Shown piece after piece: positions 37,318-47,378 of a DNA stretch of 64,000 nt. The notes beneath the pieces were generated by a model. The model was not told the origin of the DNA. It did not search any database and saw only the letters and a list, made by a program, of their open reading frames with translations. Origin of the DNA: Mycobacterium sp. Its GTDB lineage: Bacteria > Actinomycetota > Actinomycetes > Mycobacteriales > Mycobacteriaceae. The DNA lies in assembly GCA_003987775.1 (NCBI GenBank), contig RXJD01000008.1:1-64000 (forward strand). Direction: 5' to 3'. A program made the position numbers and the translations under genes. Position 1 is the stretch's first letter, and each line of letters starts with the position of its first letter.

Positions 37318-37822
37318 TCCGGCGCTCACGGTCGCGTACGTCGCGTCCTTAACGTTTTTCGGTCTGCTGCGGGTACCCGTCATCGAGCGAGCGCTGCTGC
37401 GCTGGTACATCGGCGAACCGGATCGAGCCGTCCTGCCAAAAGATTGCGCGGGTTCGATGAAGACATGTTCCAGCAGGCGCTGTCGCGCAAGCGGCTGCAG
37501 GGCCACGTACCACTGAATTGCAGGAGATCACCAAGCAAAGACTCCGGTCCTCCCTTCACCCTTGTTAAATTCGTGCCGAATATTCACCTCCGTACGCACG
37601 ATGATGGTGAGCTACCTGAACTGTGACTTGGTGTCGGGACGAGTCAGCGGTCGGGAACCCGGTCTCACCGCCGCAATCTTGGGATCGGTAGCCCGCTGGG
37701 TCGCTAACGCTTGGCCAACCCGCACTGCGCATTCGGGAGAGAAGTGCGACGAAGGGACCTGGCATGCACAAGACCATCGCAATCCTCGGCGTCCTGCTGA
37801 GCGACATGTCTGGTGAAGTCCA
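37318..37822. other. 505-bp gap without a convincing gene
   Basis: Short open stretches in different plus-strand frames look protein-like (VIERALLRWYIGEPDR near 37381; RGFDEDMFQQALSRKRLQ near 37449) but shift frame and meet stops. They may be decayed remains of one gene. I see no RNA gene or repeat. Confidence 0.35.
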
Positions 37823-40639
37823 GTGATCCCGCTGATCGCGAGGGATGCAGACCTCGCGGCCCTGGAAGAGACACTCGACGATGCCCGCCGGGGAACGGGC
37901 CGGGTGCGGGTGGTGGCCGGCGAGGCCGGCATGGGCAAGACGCGCCTCGCCCGGGAGCTCAGCCGCCGCGCCGAGGACCGCGGCTGTGCTGCGCTGTGGG
38001 GTGGGTGCCGGGAGCTGGAGCTCGCCCTGCCGTTTCTGCCGTTCTGCGAAGCGATCGACACCTACCTGAGTACCGCCGACGTGGCGGAGTTTCGTAGGCA
38101 GCTCGGGCCGGCGGCGGGTGCGGTGGGCGCGATCGTCCCGGAACTGTCCAACGGGGTGCCCCCGCTCGACGATCTGTTCGGTGCCCCGATCCGGCTGCAG
38201 CTCTTCGAGGGCGTGGTGACGGTGCTGCGCACCGTGGCGGCCGAGTCGGGTGCGCTGTTGGTGGTCGAGGATGTGCATTGGGCTGACGCATCGACGCGCG
38301 CCCTGATCGACTTCGTGGCCCGGCGCACCCGCAAGCTTCCGTTGCTCCTGGTGGTGACGGACCGCTCGGACGAAGGCGGTACGACCCACCCGGTGCGCGT
38401 GATGCTCGACGGGTGGCGACGCGCCGGGCTGGCCGGCGTGGTGGATTTGTCGCCATTGGCCCGACGAGATGTCCAGCGTCTGGTGTGCGCTCGGCTCGAG
38501 GTCGAGCGAGTGAGCAGCGAGTTGGTCGACATGCTCGTGCACCGCAGTGAGGGTGTGCCATACGCGGTGGAGGAGTTGCTGGAAGCGGCGATCAGGTCCG
38601 GGCACATCTTCCGGCGCGATGGGGGGTGGCAGTGCTCGGAGCTTTCCGGGCTACATCTGCCCGACACGCTGGCGTTGGGCGTGTTGCGGCGGCTGTATCG
38701 CCTGGAGCCCCAGTACCAGCGCGTCGTGATGGCTGCGGCGGTGCTGGGGAGCACCTTCGATCCCGGACTGCTGCCGGAGCTGACCGGGCTCCGGGCCCAC
38801 GTGGTGTGGGCTGCGCTGAGCGCCGCGACCCGCGCGCGGCTGGTGGAACCCGACCCGGCCCACCGCGGCCGGCTGCGGTTCCGTCACGCTCTCACGCATG
38901 AGGCCGTGCGCGACGCGGTGCCGGTCTGGGAAGCCACAACCTTGCACAGCCGAGCTGCTGACGCGCTCGCCGCGGCGGTGCCGCCGGCGCCGGCGATCGA
39001 GCGGGGCCGGCACCTCCTGGCTGCAGGACGTGCGGCCGACGCCGCTCCGGTGTGCGCCGAGGCAGCTGAAATGACCTCGCGGGCAGGGGCTTTCGCCGAG
39101 GCCGCGACGCTGTACGACCACGCGCTGTTCAATGTCGTCAATCCCGTCAAGCGCAGCAATCTGTTATGTGAGCGGAGCCGCATGCTGCTGGCCAGTGGCG
39201 ATCCGGCGGCCGCGATCACCCCGCTGCAAGAGGGTGTGGAACTGCTGGGAGAAAACGAACACGCCTTGGCCGCAAAGCTTCTCATCGTCCTGGGTTCCGT
39301 ACAGCTGGCCCTTGGTGAGCAGCAGGCCGCTCTCGATGCGTTCCAGCGAGCACGTCTGATACTCGAAACCGCGCTGCCAGGTCCGGATCTGGCCTTGCTA
39401 TACGCGCGCCTGGCGATGTGGCACGACTCCAACCTGGAAGGTGAGGCGGGTCTCGCCTGCGCCGATCGTGCGCTGGCGCTCGCCGAGGAGTCTGCGGCCA
39501 AGCATGCCCGCGCCGCGGCGCTGATCTACCGTGGTGCGGCCCTGTGCGAGCTGGGGCGCCGCGACGAAGGTATTGCCGTGATCGACCGTGGGATCGCGGA
39601 GGCGATGCGGCTGAGGTTGCCCGAAGAATTCGGCGCCGGCATCATCATCAGCGTCTTTCAGAAGGCATTGGCGATGCGGGCCGGCGAGCTGTCATCGGTC
39701 GTCGACCGTATCCGCGGCGGCGCCCGCGCCCTCAATGTGGGCCCGGCCCCCGAGGTGTTGGCTTCGCTCGTCGAGGCGGTGGCAAGCCGGTTCCTGGGCG
39801 ATATCGACCAAACCGAGGCGGCCGCCCTGGCTGTACTCGAAGCCTCGGAAGACGTACCTACCGGGATGTCATCGTTCCTCGGGCGCGAACTTCTAGCCTG
39901 GGTGCGGCTGCAGCAGGGCCGGCTCGCCGAGGCCGAGGCGCTCCTGGACGACCTCGGATCCCGCGACGGCTGGTGGCACCGCATCTGCGGTCCTACCCGC
40001 GTCCAACTGGCCATGGCCCGGGGCACAGACCCCGAGACCGGCGCCAACGCGGCGAGAACGCTGCTGGCACGGGTACCTGTGTTGACCACAGATCCCTTCG
40101 TCGTGAGCACCGTGGTGCCTGCGCTGCTCGCGGCCGGGTCCGAAGCCGAGGCCGGTCACTGCGTCAGCGCCGCCCTTGGTCCGGACCGCCATCCGCTGGC
40201 CGTCGGCGCGGCGGCGGACCTCGCCGCCTACCGCGGCGATACCAAGAGTGCCGTCGCGCTGTACCGCGAGGCCGCCGACGCTGCCACCGCGGCGGGCTAC
40301 CGCGCGATTGCGGCGGGCTACCGCAACGGGCTCGCTACCGCCGCCGGCCCGACTCCAGCGACGGCATCGCCGAAGCGCACTCGGCCGGCGCACACGCTCA
40401 GCCGACGCGAGTTGGAGCTCCTGGCGTTGCTCGCCCAGGGCAAAACAGATCAGCAGATCGCCCAGTGCTTGGTCATATCGCTGCGGACGGTGCGATCGCA
40501 CCTGGACCGGATCCGCGACAAGACCGGTTGCCGGCGTCGCCCCCAATTGACGCTCCTGGCAATCGAACTGGGCCTGCTGGGGCAGCAAGCCTGGCAAGAA
40601 CACCCACGCACTGGGGCCACAAATCTGCGCCTGGCCTGA
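37823..40639 (+). CDS. LuxR-family regulator with AAA ATPase domain (LAL type)
   Basis: 938 residues. The N-terminal AAA/NB-ARC-like ATPase has Walker A GEAGMGKT at 33-40 and Walker B LLVVEDVHWAD near 145; a long helical TPR-like middle follows; and the C-terminal LuxR HTH (about 865-925) reads LSRRELELLALLAQGKTDQQIAQ and SLRTVRSHLDRI. These large ATP-dependent activators respond to small molecules. The start is GTG 37823 (no better ATG). Target unknown: the next gene lies on the opposite strand. Confidence 0.87.
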   Translation: MIPLIARDADLAALEETLDDARRGTGRVRVVAGEAGMGKTRLARELSRRAEDRGCAALWGGCRELELALPFLPFCEAIDTYLSTADVAEFRRQLGPAAGAVGAIVPELSNGVPPLDDLFGAPIRLQLFEGVVTVLRTVAAESGALLVVEDVHWADASTRALIDFVARRTRKLPLLLVVTDRSDEGGTTHPVRVMLDGWRRAGLAGVVDLSPLARRDVQRLVCARLEVERVSSELVDMLVHRSEGVPYAVEELLEAAIRSGHIFRRDGGWQCSELSGLHLPDTLALGVLRRLYRLEPQYQRVVMAAAVLGSTFDPGLLPELTGLRAHVVWAALSAATRARLVEPDPAHRGRLRFRHALTHEAVRDAVPVWEATTLHSRAADALAAAVPPAPAIERGRHLLAAGRAADAAPVCAEAAEMTSRAGAFAEAATLYDHALFNVVNPVKRSNLLCERSRMLLASGDPAAAITPLQEGVELLGENEHALAAKLLIVLGSVQLALGEQQAALDAFQRARLILETALPGPDLALLYARLAMWHDSNLEGEAGLACADRALALAEESAAKHARAAALIYRGAALCELGRRDEGIAVIDRGIAEAMRLRLPEEFGAGIIISVFQKALAMRAGELSSVVDRIRGGARALNVGPAPEVLASLVEAVASRFLGDIDQTEAAALAVLEASEDVPTGMSSFLGRELLAWVRLQQGRLAEAEALLDDLGSRDGWWHRICGPTRVQLAMARGTDPETGANAARTLLARVPVLTTDPFVVSTVVPALLAAGSEAEAGHCVSAALGPDRHPLAVGAAADLAAYRGDTKSAVALYREAADAATAAGYRAIAAGYRNGLATAAGPTPATASPKRTRPAHTLSRRELELLALLAQGKTDQQIAQCLVISLRTVRSHLDRIRDKTGCRRRPQLTLLAIELGLLGQQAWQEHPRTGATNLRLA

Positions 40640-40689
40640 CGGTGCGTTTCGTCCAGTGATCTGACGCGCGCCTGCCGCCTCGAGTGGGC

Positions 40690-41307
40690 TCAGCGGGCAA
40701 TCCGGTCTGCCAACACCGGTTGCCCCGGGCCGGCAAGCTCACCGATAGCACTTCCCCGGCCGGTGACGGCCATCAGCATCGCCTCTGCCGGTCCTGTGAC
40801 GTCCGGTCCTGAACCATGACTCCAGTCCAGGTCGGTCGGGGTCAGGCGTAAACCGCGGGCGAGGCGCCACGCCGGCAGTTCGGGGCTCCACAGGCATGCC
40901 CCCAGGACCCACCGAAGCCGTTCGGCCGGGATCTGGCGGGGCATACCCAGCGGACGGCGGATGTCCTGATGATGGATGGTGACGTCGAGCAGGGCGAGTC
41001 GGCCCCCGAAAATACTGGCCAGGCCCTGCGGCCTCAGCCGGGCCCGCAGTCTGTGAAGAAGCTGCTCGTTAGTGAGGGATGCGAGTTCATCAACACCTAC
41101 CTGGTTGATGTGGAGGATCCGACCCCGGATGGCACGGCGAGACATGCCAAGAAGACTGACCCCGTCGAAGCTCATTATGTGAGCGACCACGTCCCGTACC
41201 CGCCAGCCCCGACAAAGCGACGGCTTGTCCCACTGCCCCGGAGTCAGAGTCTCCAGAAGGTCAGCCAGATCCGTGCGCTCGGCGGTCGCCATCTCAAGAC
41301 CATCCAC
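40690..41307 (-). CDS. DinB-like maleylpyruvate-isomerase-family protein (mycothiol-dependent type)
   Basis: 205 residues. DLADLLETLTPGQWDKPSLC followed by GWRVRDVVAHIM, then IHHQDIRRPLG, are the metal-binding regions of the TIGR03083 group (His of VVAHI and HHQD), and AMLMAVTGRG is the usual C-terminal signature. Members use mycothiol in isomerase or transferase reactions; the reaction here is unknown. The start may be GTG 41307 (AGGA nearby) or ATG 41292. Confidence 0.8.
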   Translation of the reverse strand: MDGLEMATAERTDLADLLETLTPGQWDKPSLCRGWRVRDVVAHIMSFDGVSLLGMSRRAIRGRILHINQVGVDELASLTNEQLLHRLRARLRPQGLASIFGGRLALLDVTIHHQDIRRPLGMPRQIPAERLRWVLGACLWSPELPAWRLARGLRLTPTDLDWSHGSGPDVTGPAEAMLMAVTGRGSAIGELAGPGQPVLADRIAR

Positions 41308-41637
41308 GGCATCACGTCCTCAGGCCGGTCGGTTGACAGAAGTGTGTCACTTGCGCGCGTCTTGGTCCATGCTAGAAGGGCTGCCCAAGCGCCTCGCGGT
41401 TTGCCAGTAGTGGCAGTGCTTTTCGGCTGCGTTTCTACTCGGACGCCGCATCGGTCATAGTGACGATCTCGCCGTCGTCATAAATACCCACACTGCCGGC
41501 CCGGCGCCGGCTGTCCCCGCGATTGGGTATTTCGACCCCTTTACCACGGTCGCCGAGCGCGAAAATCTATAGACGCTCGGCGCCGTCTCACAGTGAGACG
41601 CATGCCAAAGGTGCTGGCAGAAAGAAGGTTTGAGGCG
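41308..41637. promoter_or_regulatory. Regulatory region of the PPE/PE_PGRS pair with two palindromes
   Basis: This 330-bp gap holds GCCGAGCG (41552-41559) paired with CGCTCGGC (41574-41581) around an AT-rich TCTATAGA that may include a -10 (TATAGA, 41568-41573). It is followed at once by the perfect palindrome CGTCTCA-CAG-TGAGACG (41584-41600). The PPE ATG is 37 bp further. The rest of the gap shows nothing clear. Confidence 0.5.
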
Positions 41638-44070
41638 ATGAGCTTTCTAGTGTTGCCACCCGAGATCACCTCTGCCCAGATTTTCGGGGGTGCGGGGCTC
41701 GAGCCGATGTTTGGCGCGGCGCAGGCCTGGGACAGTTTGGCCGCGGAACTGGGCTCGGCTGCAACGTCTTTCGACGCGGTGACCTCGACGTTGACCGAAG
41801 CGTCCTATCAGGGCGCGGCATCGCAGGCGATGATGGAGGCCGCGGCGCCTTACGTCAGTTGGCTCAATACGGTGTCCGCGCAAGCCGATCAGACGGCGGC
41901 CGCGGCACGCACCATGGCGGCCGCGTTCGAAAAGGTGCAGGCGGCAACGGTTCATCCTGACCTGATCGCGCTGAACCGTGTGGTGGTGTCACAGCTCGCG
42001 CGGACAAACGTTTTCGGTCTGAACTTTCCGGCGATCGCGGCTGTCGAGGCCGATTATGCGGAGATGTGGGCCCAGGACGTGGCCGCGATGCTCAGCTACT
42101 ACGCCGAGGCATCCAGCGCCGTTGCCGCCTTGCTGCCGATCGCGGGGCCCCTGCAGAATCTGCCCGGCATGCTGGGCCAGCTGAACACAGGGCCGACGGC
42201 CGCTTCCGCCGCGGCCCTGCCCGCCGCGACCACACGGTCAATAGACTTTGCCATCGGCCTGGCCAACGCGGGCGTGAACAACATAGGCATGGGAAACTTC
42301 GGTTTCGGCAACATCGGCAACGCGAACCTCGGTAATTCCAACTTCGGATCCGGAAACATCGGCGACGGAAACGTCGGCTCCGCAAACGCCGGCAGCCACA
42401 ACTTCTTGTTCGGGAACCTGGGCAACAACAACCAGGGTATTGCCAACCTCGGCAATTTCAATATCGGCATCGGCAACAAGGGTGACAACAATATCGGTAT
42501 CGGGCTGACGGGCAACAACCAGGTCGGCATCCAGTTGAACTCAGGCGCCAATAGTTTTGGCTTGTTCAATTCCGGCGACGGAAGTGTGGGCTTCTTCAAC
42601 TCGGGTAAAGGCAGCTTCGGCCTCTTCAACTCGGGAGACTTCAGCACGGGCATCGCGAACTCCGGCTTAGCCAGCTCCGGGTTTTTCAACTCCGGAAACC
42701 TCAACACGGGCATATTCAATTCGGGCGCCGTCAACACAGGCGCTTTCAACGCGGGCAGTTACAACACCGGCTCCGTGAACCCCGGCTGGGTGAACACCGG
42801 CGACTTCAACATCGGCAGCTTCAACACCGGCACGTACAACTTTGGCAACGTCAACACCGGCGCCTTCAACACCGGCAGTTTCAACAACGGGATGTTCAAC
42901 AGCGGCAATTTCAACAACGGAATGCTCTACACCGGCAACTTCGAGGGCAGTCTGCACGTCGATATCGGCCTACCCGCCCTCACCCTGCCCCCGATTCATA
43001 TCCCGTCTGCCCACATCGGCGGATTCTTTGCGCCGAAGATGGTCATACCGTCGATCCTCAACAACTCCACGTTCTCCATACCGTCCTTCCACATAGGCGG
43101 GTTCTCGGCGCCGACCATAACGATTCCCGGCATCAACCTGCCGAGTGTGCATATTCCACAGTTCTCGACACCACCGGTAACCGTGGGCGGTTTCACCGCA
43201 CCCACGATAGCCATTGGTAAGTTCAACCTGCCCTTCATACAGGCACCGTCGATCTATCTTCCGCTCGCCGCGAATTTCCAAGTTGGAGGCGACCCCTTCC
43301 AGACCTTCGGGAAGTTGGACGGCCTTGGCACCTACATCAATCTCACGAATGTTTTCATCCCCCCGATCCTCATTGGTGATCCAGGGTTCCCAATACAGTA
43401 TTACTCAGCGAATGACAGCGGTAACCAGATAACTCAAAATGGTGTCGCGGGCTTCATTTCCGCCTTCAACCTGCCGACGATAGGTTTGACGTCGTTCAAC
43501 GCCCCGATCATCACCATCGGAGCACCCGGGGGCTACAACACACCGGTAATTTCGACGAACAGTTTCACTGTTCCCCCCATCAATTTGGGCGGTTTCGACA
43601 CGCCGACAATCACCATCCCCCCAGGCCCCTTGACGCCCACGGTGGTTATTCAGAGTGTCAACCTCTTCCCCTTCGACGCGCCCGCCATCGACGTCCCCAG
43701 CATCACGACGGACCCCGTCACGGTCGCCCACATCGACATCCCCTCGGCACCAGGCTTTTTCAACAGCACCGCCAACCCCTCGTCAGGCTTCTTCAACACG
43801 GGCGTCGGTGCCAGCTCCGGCTTCTTCAACACCGGCGACTTCGTCTCGGGGTACCAGAACACGAATCCGTTCCCGTTCCTCAACTTTGGCACTTCGGGCT
43901 TCAATGTCACCGGCCAAATCTCCTCGGGATTCTCGAATTTCGGCAACGCCGTTTCAGGCGTGGCCAACGTCGGCGAACTGGGCGCCGGGCTTGCGTACAA
44001 CTTCGTGTCGGGCGTGGAGAACATCGGTCACAACCTCGCCGGCATCTTCCAGCAGGGCACCACGCCCTAG
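41638..44070 (+). CDS. PPE family protein, MPTR subfamily
   Basis: 810 residues from ATG 41638. The N-terminal PPE domain (about 1-180) has PPE at 7-9 (VLPPEITSAQIF) and the helical WxG-like region. Then come NxGxxNxG-type pentapeptide repeats (about 215-440: NIGNANLGNSNFGSGNIG), a region of beta-type repeats such as IHIPSAHIGGFFAP and TITIPGINLPSVHIP, and a second short repeat block. PPE-MPTR proteins are exported by ESX-5 and sit at the cell surface; the family is characteristic of slow growers. It is followed after 42 bp by a PE_PGRS gene, probably co-transcribed. Confidence 0.93.
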   Translation: MSFLVLPPEITSAQIFGGAGLEPMFGAAQAWDSLAAELGSAATSFDAVTSTLTEASYQGAASQAMMEAAAPYVSWLNTVSAQADQTAAAARTMAAAFEKVQAATVHPDLIALNRVVVSQLARTNVFGLNFPAIAAVEADYAEMWAQDVAAMLSYYAEASSAVAALLPIAGPLQNLPGMLGQLNTGPTAASAAALPAATTRSIDFAIGLANAGVNNIGMGNFGFGNIGNANLGNSNFGSGNIGDGNVGSANAGSHNFLFGNLGNNNQGIANLGNFNIGIGNKGDNNIGIGLTGNNQVGIQLNSGANSFGLFNSGDGSVGFFNSGKGSFGLFNSGDFSTGIANSGLASSGFFNSGNLNTGIFNSGAVNTGAFNAGSYNTGSVNPGWVNTGDFNIGSFNTGTYNFGNVNTGAFNTGSFNNGMFNSGNFNNGMLYTGNFEGSLHVDIGLPALTLPPIHIPSAHIGGFFAPKMVIPSILNNSTFSIPSFHIGGFSAPTITIPGINLPSVHIPQFSTPPVTVGGFTAPTIAIGKFNLPFIQAPSIYLPLAANFQVGGDPFQTFGKLDGLGTYINLTNVFIPPILIGDPGFPIQYYSANDSGNQITQNGVAGFISAFNLPTIGLTSFNAPIITIGAPGGYNTPVISTNSFTVPPINLGGFDTPTITIPPGPLTPTVVIQSVNLFPFDAPAIDVPSITTDPVTVAHIDIPSAPGFFNSTANPSSGFFNTGVGASSGFFNTGDFVSGYQNTNPFPFLNFGTSGFNVTGQISSGFSNFGNAVSGVANVGELGAGLAYNFVSGVENIGHNLAGIFQQGTTP

Positions 44071-44112
44071 CGTTCGTCGCTTCTTGTGGCTCTGAGGTGA
44101 AGGTAGGACACC

Positions 44113-46062
44113 ATGTCATTTGTAAGCGTGGCAACGGAATTGGTAGATGCGGCTGCGGCGGATCTGGCCGGTGTCGGGTCGACGCTGCAAGCCGCCAGGG
44201 CGGCCGCATCGGGCTCGACGACGGCGGTACTGGCGGCGGGTGCCGATGAGGTTTCAGCTTTTGTCTCTGCGTTGTTCGGCGCCTACGGCCAGCAGTATCA
44301 GACGCTCAGCGCGCAGGCGGCCCTGTTTCATGAGCAATTCATTCACACGTTGACGTCGGGAGCCGGGGCCTACGCAACCGCGGAGGCGGCCAATGCCGCG
44401 GCCACCGCGGACCCGCTGACGAACCTGGTTGGTCAGATCCAGGCCACCGGGTTGTTCAATTACGACCCGGTCAAGACGTTGACGGGTCGCCCGCTGTTCG
44501 GCAACGGAGCCGACGGGGCGCCGCTGACCGGGCAGCGGGGCGGCGACGGCGGATGGCTGATCGGCAACGGCGGCAACGGGGGCTCCGGCGGCACCGGGCA
44601 GGCCGGTGGTGCCGGCGGATCTGCGGGTTTGTGGGGCCACGGAGGTGACGGCGGGGCCGGCGGGAAGGGCCTGGCATTTTTCGGCGGCTCAGGCGGAAAC
44701 GGCGGGGCCGGAGGGGCGAACGGGCTCCTCGGCGGCGGCGCTCCGGGTGCCGGCGGGGCCGGTGGAGGCGGCGGGGTGAACATCTTCAACGGACCGGGAG
44801 GCCATGGCGGCGACGGCGGGGCCGGTGGGGTTAACCGGCAATTGTTCTCCCTGTTCGGCGGTGCCGGCGGCACCGGTGGCACGGGCGGCACCGGTGGCGG
44901 CGGCGATGCCGGCTCCAACAACGCCGCGCCCGGCGGGGCGGGTGGGAGCGGCTTTCACGGCGGGGCCGGCGGTAACGGCGGCGCCGGCGGCGCAAATCAG
45001 GCTCTGCTGGGCGGGACCGGCGGGATGGGCGGTCTCGGCGGCAGCGGCGGCACGGGCGGCCATGGCGGCAGCGGCGGCAACGGCGGACCGATTGCCGGAG
45101 CCGGCGGCAGCGGCGGCGACGGCGGTGCCGCAGGAGCTGGTGGGGCGGGCGGCACCGGGGTGTGGCCCGGCGGAGGGTATTACGGGCAGGCCGGCGCCGG
45201 CGGTGCGGGCGGCACTGGTGGAGCCGGCGGTATCGGCGGTACCGGCGGCTTTAACGACGGCACCTTCGCCCAGGATTACGCCGGCCACGGCGGCCAGGGC
45301 GGCCACGGCGGCGCCGGTGGGACCGGCGGCAACACCAGCGGCAGCGGCGTCAACGGGAGCGGAGGCGGTGGGGGCAAAGGCGGCGCCGGCGGCCTCGGCG
45401 GAACCGCTCAGACCGACGCGGCCAACCTCATCGCCGCCGTCGGCGGCGGCGGGGGTGGTGGCGGCGCTGGCGGGGATGGCGGCCATGCCGGGCTTGGTGG
45501 CGCCTTCGCCGGCGGCGGCGGCACCGGCGGCATCGGCGGTACCGGCGGCACCGGCGGCACCGCCACCACCCAAACCGGCGGCAACGTCGTCGCCAAAGCA
45601 CTTGGCGGCACCGGTGGCGGTGGTGGCGCCGGCGCACCCGGCAGCGGCTCGGGCGGCGCCGGCGGCGGCGGTGGCGCGGGGGGCACCGCCGTGTTGCAGG
45701 CAGCCGGCGCCGGTGGAGGCGGTGGAGGCGGCGGGGCCGCATTCGCCGGCGGGGCCGCAGGAGCCGGAGGCGCAGGAGGTTCCGCGTCCAACGGCGCAAT
45801 ATTCGGTGCCGGAGGTGCGGCGGGCAGCGGCGGCGTCGGCACCGGCGGCGGCGGTGGGGGTGGCGGCCTCGAGACCCTCGGGTTCCCCTTCCCCGGTGGC
45901 GGCGGCACGTCCGGGGCTGGCGGCGGGACGGGCGGCCTCGGTGCCAACAACGGCGGCTTCCCCAACGCCGGGGGTCACGGCGGCACTGTCGGCGTCGGCG
46001 GCTTCGGCGGCACAGGGTGGGGCAACTCCGTCACCAATGACGGGGGCAACGGGCAATCCTGA
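44113..46062 (+). CDS. PE_PGRS family protein
   Basis: 649 residues. The PE domain (1-95; [20 protein letters not shown], later [15 protein letters not shown]) is followed by the linker with [12 protein letters not shown] and a glycine-rich PGRS region (GGxGGx repeats) to the end, with a few interruptions ([22 protein letters not shown]). Such proteins are ESX-5-dependent surface proteins restricted to the M. tuberculosis complex and its slow-growing relatives. The repeats raise local GC strongly and create long antisense reading frames that are not genes. No separate C-terminal domain. A GAAGGTAGG ribosome binding site precedes ATG 44113. Confidence 0.93.
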   Translation: MSFVSVATELVDAAAADLAGVGSTLQAARAAASGSTTAVLAAGADEVSAFVSALFGAYGQQYQTLSAQAALFHEQFIHTLTSGAGAYATAEAANAAATADPLTNLVGQIQATGLFNYDPVKTLTGRPLFGNGADGAPLTGQRGGDGGWLIGNGGNGGSGGTGQAGGAGGSAGLWGHGGDGGAGGKGLAFFGGSGGNGGAGGANGLLGGGAPGAGGAGGGGGVNIFNGPGGHGGDGGAGGVNRQLFSLFGGAGGTGGTGGTGGGGDAGSNNAAPGGAGGSGFHGGAGGNGGAGGANQALLGGTGGMGGLGGSGGTGGHGGSGGNGGPIAGAGGSGGDGGAAGAGGAGGTGVWPGGGYYGQAGAGGAGGTGGAGGIGGTGGFNDGTFAQDYAGHGGQGGHGGAGGTGGNTSGSGVNGSGGGGGKGGAGGLGGTAQTDAANLIAAVGGGGGGGGAGGDGGHAGLGGAFAGGGGTGGIGGTGGTGGTATTQTGGNVVAKALGGTGGGGGAGAPGSGSGGAGGGGGAGGTAVLQAAGAGGGGGGGGAAFAGGAAGAGGAGGSASNGAIFGAGGAAGSGGVGTGGGGGGGGLETLGFPFPGGGGTSGAGGGTGGLGANNGGFPNAGGHGGTVGVGGFGGTGWGNSVTNDGGNGQS

Positions 46063-46088
46063 CGCCCAGTCGCAAGCCTCGAATCGAG

Positions 46089-47033
46089 CTATGGGCTCGT
46101 GGTTGCACCGATGAATTCCACCCCGGCGCGAATAGCGGGGCGGTGGCGCAGGATTCGGTAATGCGCTAAGCGGCCGAGCCCTTTGGTGGTCAGAAATTGT
46201 GCACCTTGCCACGCCGCGGCCAGTCGCTCGGTGGCGGCATAGGGGCTGTCCGGGTCGTCGGGGTCGTGGATCAGGAGCAATGGCGGGTAGTTGGCTCGCC
46301 GACCGATCCGCGTCATGTTCGTCTCTTCCAGCGGCATAGCGATTCGCTTTTCCAGCCGGCGGTGCAGACCCGCGCGGATCCGGCGACCGAAGCCGTGGCG
46401 TGCGGCGAACCAGTCGAGATAGAGGGGAAAATCGCCCATTGGCGCCAATAGGACCAAGCGCCCTACGGGTGCGCCCTGCGCCGCCGCCAACGCAGTCGCG
46501 TTCGCTCCGAGTGAGTGAGCCACTACCGCGTGGGCTGGCCCATGGGCCTCGATCATGGCCGCAATCGCGTCGGCGCACTCGGTGGCGGTGGTACGCCCGG
46601 GCGCGAGCGCACCTGGATCGGATTCGTTGTGGCTGGGCAGGTCGAAAGCGACGACTCGATACCCCGCCTCCACCAGCGGTTTGACGAAGATTGCCAGATG
46701 CGCGCGCTGACCGCCCCAGCCATGGACCAGGTATATCGGCGGCCCCTCGCCCCATTCCTCGCCGGCGACCCGATGCCCATCCCAATACGCTTCAATCGGT
46801 CTGCCTGGGGACACACCCGGCGGCATGCGCAGACTAGACTCGAGAATCGGTGGGGTGCACCATAACTCGACTGCCCACCGTGATCCCAACCAGGGCGCGA
46901 AGCGCTCGAGCAGCCAGAAAAGTCGGCGCACTTTGGCATCGACCGGGGGAAGGACTCCGGAGCCATTGACATCGAGCGGGGCAATCTCGCCGGCCTGGGC
47001 TTGTCCCGACGGTCGCGGAGCTCCTTCAGTCAT
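46089..47033 (-). CDS. Alpha/beta hydrolase
   Basis: 314 residues. IYLVHGWGGQRAHL (oxyanion), VVAFDLPSHNES, nucleophile elbow AHSLGA, Asp in LLIHDPDDPDSP and the His in LGRLAHYRIL form a likely triad. The N-terminal 50 residues with a hydrophobic LFWLLERFAPWLG stretch could associate with the membrane. Substrate unknown. It reads toward PE_PGRS and begins about 120 bp from the tRNA terminator marking the chromosomal side of the integrated element. Confidence 0.8.
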   Translation of the reverse strand: MTEGAPRPSGQAQAGEIAPLDVNGSGVLPPVDAKVRRLFWLLERFAPWLGSRWAVELWCTPPILESSLRMPPGVSPGRPIEAYWDGHRVAGEEWGEGPPIYLVHGWGGQRAHLAIFVKPLVEAGYRVVAFDLPSHNESDPGALAPGRTTATECADAIAAMIEAHGPAHAVVAHSLGANATALAAAQGAPVGRLVLLAPMGDFPLYLDWFAARHGFGRRIRAGLHRRLEKRIAMPLEETNMTRIGRRANYPPLLLIHDPDDPDSPYAATERLAAAWQGAQFLTTKGLGRLAHYRILRHRPAIRAGVEFIGATTSP

Positions 47034-47155
47034 GATTCGCGATCGTAGCCTCCTCCCACCTACCGCCTGCTGAACCTTCGATTACTCGATCTCAGACCGT
47101 GGACCGCCACGAAACCGTTAGCTTGGCGAATGTTCCCCACGAGGTTCCTATCGGG

Positions 47156-47191
47156 AAAAAAATGGCCCCCGGAGAAGTCTCCGGAGGCCAT
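47156..47191 (-). terminator. Rho-independent terminator of the original tRNA-fMet transcript
   Basis: Read on the minus strand: ATGGCCTCCGGAG, loop, CTCCGGGGGCCAT, followed by seven T (complement of the A run 47156-47162). It lies nine bases beyond the 3' tRNA copy at 47200-47243. A similar but poorer hairpin with four T follows the intact tRNA at 62902-62934, which suggests this left copy is the ancestral tRNA terminator displaced by integration. Confidence 0.75.
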
Positions 47192-47199
47192 CCCACTTT

Positions 47200-47243
47200 G
47201 TAGCGGGGACAGGATTCGAACCTGCGACCTCTGGGTTATGAGC
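47200..47243 (-). repeat. Left attachment site: 44-bp copy of the 3' half of tRNA-fMet
   Basis: Identical to 62943-62986, the part of the initiator tRNA from the anticodon to the acceptor end. The match stops at 47244 (T versus C at 62987), just past the anticodon loop. Such 3'-half duplication is the hallmark of tyrosine-recombinase integration into a tRNA gene. Confidence 0.88.
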
Positions 47244-47358
47244 TACGGGCCAGGGGTTTGCTCACGCTCGCCTAGTCTCAAAGATGCAGGTCAGAAGGGG
47301 CGCGGCGTCTCACCGCTCCCGCTGCATCGCAGCGATTTTAGCCGGTTTCGCGGCGTCA

Positions 47359-47378
47359 TGTTCCCAAATTTGTTCCCA
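47359..47378 (+). repeat. Left paired TGTTCCCA repeat, probable integrase arm site
   Basis: TGTTCCCA at 47359-47366 and 47371-47378, 12 bp apart, 116 bp inside the left core. The same pair in the same orientation and spacing recurs at 62873-62892 inside the right end. Confidence 0.6.

Noticed and set aside
42241..46062. Repetitive DNA considered as a CRISPR array
   Set aside because: The repeats are in-frame MPTR and PGRS codon repeats without fixed repeat/spacer structure; no CRISPR array or cas gene is seen in the window.
44689..46785. 698-residue and similar long antisense frames opposite PE_PGRS
   Set aside because: GC-rich glycine repeats keep the other frames open; the peptides are Ala/Pro/Arg low complexity.
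47131..47138. TGTTCCCC left of the attachment site as another arm repeat
   Set aside because: Single imperfect copy on the chromosomal side; no partner at the 12-bp spacing.
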